Shown one piece after another: positions 62,396-64,000 of a stretch of 64,000 nucleotides of DNA. This DNA comes from Methylobacterium nonmethylotrophicum (lineage in GTDB: Bacteria > Pseudomonadota > Alphaproteobacteria > Rhizobiales > Beijerinckiaceae), in NCBI RefSeq assembly GCF_004745635.1, contig NZ_SRLB01000036.1, positions 1 through 64,000 of the forward strand. The letters are read 5' to 3'. The number at the start of each line of letters is the position of its first letter. The first letter of the stretch is position 1. The notes beneath the pieces are model-generated. The model saw nothing but the letters and a program-made list of their open reading frames with translations. It had not been told where the DNA came from and searched no databases. Made by a program: the position numbers and the translations under genes.

Positions 62396-62797
62396 ATGTC
62401 CGAGCTCACGCATGCCGCCCCACAGGCGCCGGAACCCGACTACGACCGCTTACTGCGGGCCAACCTTGAACGCATCTTCAACGAGCGCGATGCTGGCAAG
62501 CGGGCCGTTGCACTGGACGAGCTCTACGTGGCCGAGCCGGTCATGTTCGAACCAACCAACGTCGTTGAGGGGCGGTCCGCCATCTCCATGATCGCCGGCA
62601 ACCTGCTGGAGCAGTTCGGACCGACCTTCCGGTTCACACCCGTCGGCACCGCCGCAGGGCATCACGGACTGGGTTCGCTGCAGTGGCAGGCGGGTCCGGA
62701 CGGCGGACCCATCGCAGTCACTGGAGCGGACGTGGCCGAGGTCGTGGATGACAGGATTGTGCGCCTCTGGGTGCTGCTCAATCAGCCGGTAGCCTGA
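62396..62797 (+). CDS. SnoaL-like/NTF2-fold protein
   Basis: 133 aa. Cone-shaped NTF2-like pattern (LERIFNERDAGKRAVALDELYVAEPVMFEP, VVEGRSAI, FTPVGTAAGHHGLGSLQWQAG). Usually small isomerases/hydrolases or unknown. CGAAGGAG lies before the ATG. Sixty-six bp after the SDR gene and probably co-transcribed. Confidence 0.82.
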   Translation: MSELTHAAPQAPEPDYDRLLRANLERIFNERDAGKRAVALDELYVAEPVMFEPTNVVEGRSAISMIAGNLLEQFGPTFRFTPVGTAAGHHGLGSLQWQAGPDGGPIAVTGADVAEVVDDRIVRLWVLLNQPVA

Positions 62798-62897
62798 GAC
62801 CGATACCGCACGAAAGCCACGGGTTCAGGATGCCGTGGCCGCCGGACTGACTGTCGAGCACCAACGGCAGCCGTCGGCCCTTCTCGGACCTCGAACC

Positions 62898-63230
62898 CTA
62901 GTCCACGATAAAGAGCCGGGCACCATCCTTCGTCCACGATCGATGTGCCGCATCGCCAAAGTCCGACACCGTGTAGCCCATGCCCTGTTTCATGATGAAG
63001 CTGCGACCATCTTTCAGTTCACTCGTCACCTCTCCCTCAAGCACGTAGACGATGTGGCCACGATCGCACCAATGGTCGGCCAGATAACCCGGTGAGAGTT
63101 CGACTACGCGCATTCTCACGTCACCGTTGTTGAGCGTCCGCCATAGCGCCGTTCCAGCTTCTCCCCGGTACTCTGTTGCAGGTAAGGCGTCCCAATGGAC
63201 AGATGTATAAGGTATAGGGGGTAGTTTCAT
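62898..63230 (-). CDS. DHCW-motif cupin protein
   Basis: 110 aa single-domain cupin: VRMRVVELSPGYLADHWCDRGHIVYVLEGEV with the DHWC motif, then GRSFIMKQGMGYTVSDFGDAAHRSW. Small cytosolic beta-barrel, function unknown. Convergent with the SnoaL-like gene. Confidence 0.85.
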   Translation of the reverse strand: MKLPPIPYTSVHWDALPATEYRGEAGTALWRTLNNGDVRMRVVELSPGYLADHWCDRGHIVYVLEGEVTSELKDGRSFIMKQGMGYTVSDFGDAAHRSWTKDGARLFIVD

Positions 63231-63375
63231 GGGACGGTCCTAGTTGTCGCTACTGCGAGGGGTTGATCGTGACATGCCACCTTACCGTATGCTCAGGCTG
63301 TTAATTGCCCGCAACACCATATGCGCTGCGTCCGCTTTCCACCCTTCACGACCCAGAAGGTCTGCTTTAGGTCAT

Positions 63376-63948
63376 TCATCGCGGGTAAGCGGGCAGAAGG
63401 CCGCTTGCCCGGTAGCCCGCGATGATGTCGTCGTAGACGCTGATGTCCGCGCGCGACCGCGCCATCACTTGCGCGCCACCGACCGCCGCGAAGATGGCGC
63501 GCGCTTTCTGCTCGATTGCGGCGGGGTTCTGGCCGGCCCCTGCGGCGAGCAACACCCGCGCCAACCACGCGATCTGAACATCCGCGAAAGCGCGGACTTC
63601 CGCCCGGACTTCATCAGGGAGGTCATCGTGCTCGGCGGCCATGAAGCCGCACAGGCACATCCGGTTTCCATCCTCGAGCGCCCTGCGGAACAGGCCGGGA
63701 TACTCGGCAAGGCAGGCCAGCGGATCTTCACTCCCCGCCCACAACGCGTCTAGCCGGGCCTTCGAGTCCTGCCAGTATCGCCGGGCCACGGCTGCACCAA
63801 GGGCGGCCTTGCTGGGAAAATGGTAGTGGATGCTGGCACTCGTGATCCCGACCGCAGCCCCGAGGTCGCGGAAGTTGAGCCCAGCGTAGCCGTGGGCCTG
63901 TGCCGTCGTGCGCGCAGCGGCCAAGATTGCCTCTCGTCTATCCGCCAT
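63376..63948 (-). CDS. TetR/AcrR family regulator
   Basis: 190 aa. HTH in ILAAARTTAQAHGYAGLNFRDLGAAVGI followed by TSASIHYHFPSKAALGAAVARRY; C-terminal ligand domain with GNRMCLCGFMAAEHDDLP (TetR_C group with a Cys pair). Target unknown; may control genes beyond the window edge. Confidence 0.92.
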   Translation of the reverse strand: MADRREAILAAARTTAQAHGYAGLNFRDLGAAVGITSASIHYHFPSKAALGAAVARRYWQDSKARLDALWAGSEDPLACLAEYPGLFRRALEDGNRMCLCGFMAAEHDDLPDEVRAEVRAFADVQIAWLARVLLAAGAGQNPAAIEQKARAIFAAVGGAQVMARSRADISVYDDIIAGYRASGLLPAYPR

Positions 63949-64000
63949 CCCTACTCCCCAGCCCGCCAGCGGCAGATAGCCATTGACGGCCGCGGGCGAC

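Overview
The window is high-GC alphaproteobacterial chromosome. The mix of formate--tetrahydrofolate ligase, a DUF6894-type small protein, many ATGA-overlapped operons and dense small hypotheticals is what a Methylobacterium/Methylorubrum relative would show. That assignment is inference from gene content; there is no rRNA gene. Clearly AT-richer patches (14.0-15.2, 28.1-28.9, 39.0-40.1, 40.9-42.6, 49.3-49.9 and 56.2-56.6 kb) mark probable acquired DNA.

0-25 kb is mostly housekeeping and transport: an exported Gly-rich protein; formate--THF ligase (C1 metabolism); a D-glutamate block, with dgcN-dgcA (N-acetylation and racemisation of D-Glu) divergent from a Glt-type amino-acid ABC transporter (binding protein, two permeases, ATPase); a zeta-type GST; an ECF sigma/anti-sigma pair; a Bax-inhibitor-1 protein; a TetR-regulated RND pump (TetR, adaptor, permease, with a perfect 20-bp operator palindrome); capsule-export ATPase and KpsE-like protein; an MFS exporter; and an RTX-repeat protein.

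25.9-45.0 kb is accessory DNA. A MITE-like element sits next to an 80-aa gene, followed by an ~18.3 kb integrative element bounded by a 52-bp repeat of the 3' part of tRNA-Arg(CCG). It carries an integrase, an excisionase-like protein, a P4-type primase-helicase, a terminase large subunit and a muralytic tape-measure protein, but no recognisable portal, capsid, tail-tube or lysis genes. Its right part holds cargo: a DUF6602 PD-(D/E)XK-like protein, a GvpU-like protein and an Abi-alpha (DUF4393) protein, plus a second copy of the 80-aa gene fused to the relic of a different integrase. That relic records an earlier insertion at the same locus.

45-64 kb: a nucleobase permease/amidohydrolase/TauE operon; an IS5-family element truncating a DUF4268 gene; a three-gene exopolysaccharide synthase locus (HlyD-like protein, alpha-toroid glycosidase-like protein, BcsA-like GT2; possibly a mixed-linkage beta-glucan synthase) bracketed by ~455-bp direct repeats derived from a DHH phosphoesterase gene; a LigD phosphoesterase-domain remnant; a Gly-type isochorismatase; a LysR gene divergent from an ORF that fuses two SDR domains; a SnoaL-like protein; a DHCW cupin; and a TetR regulator.
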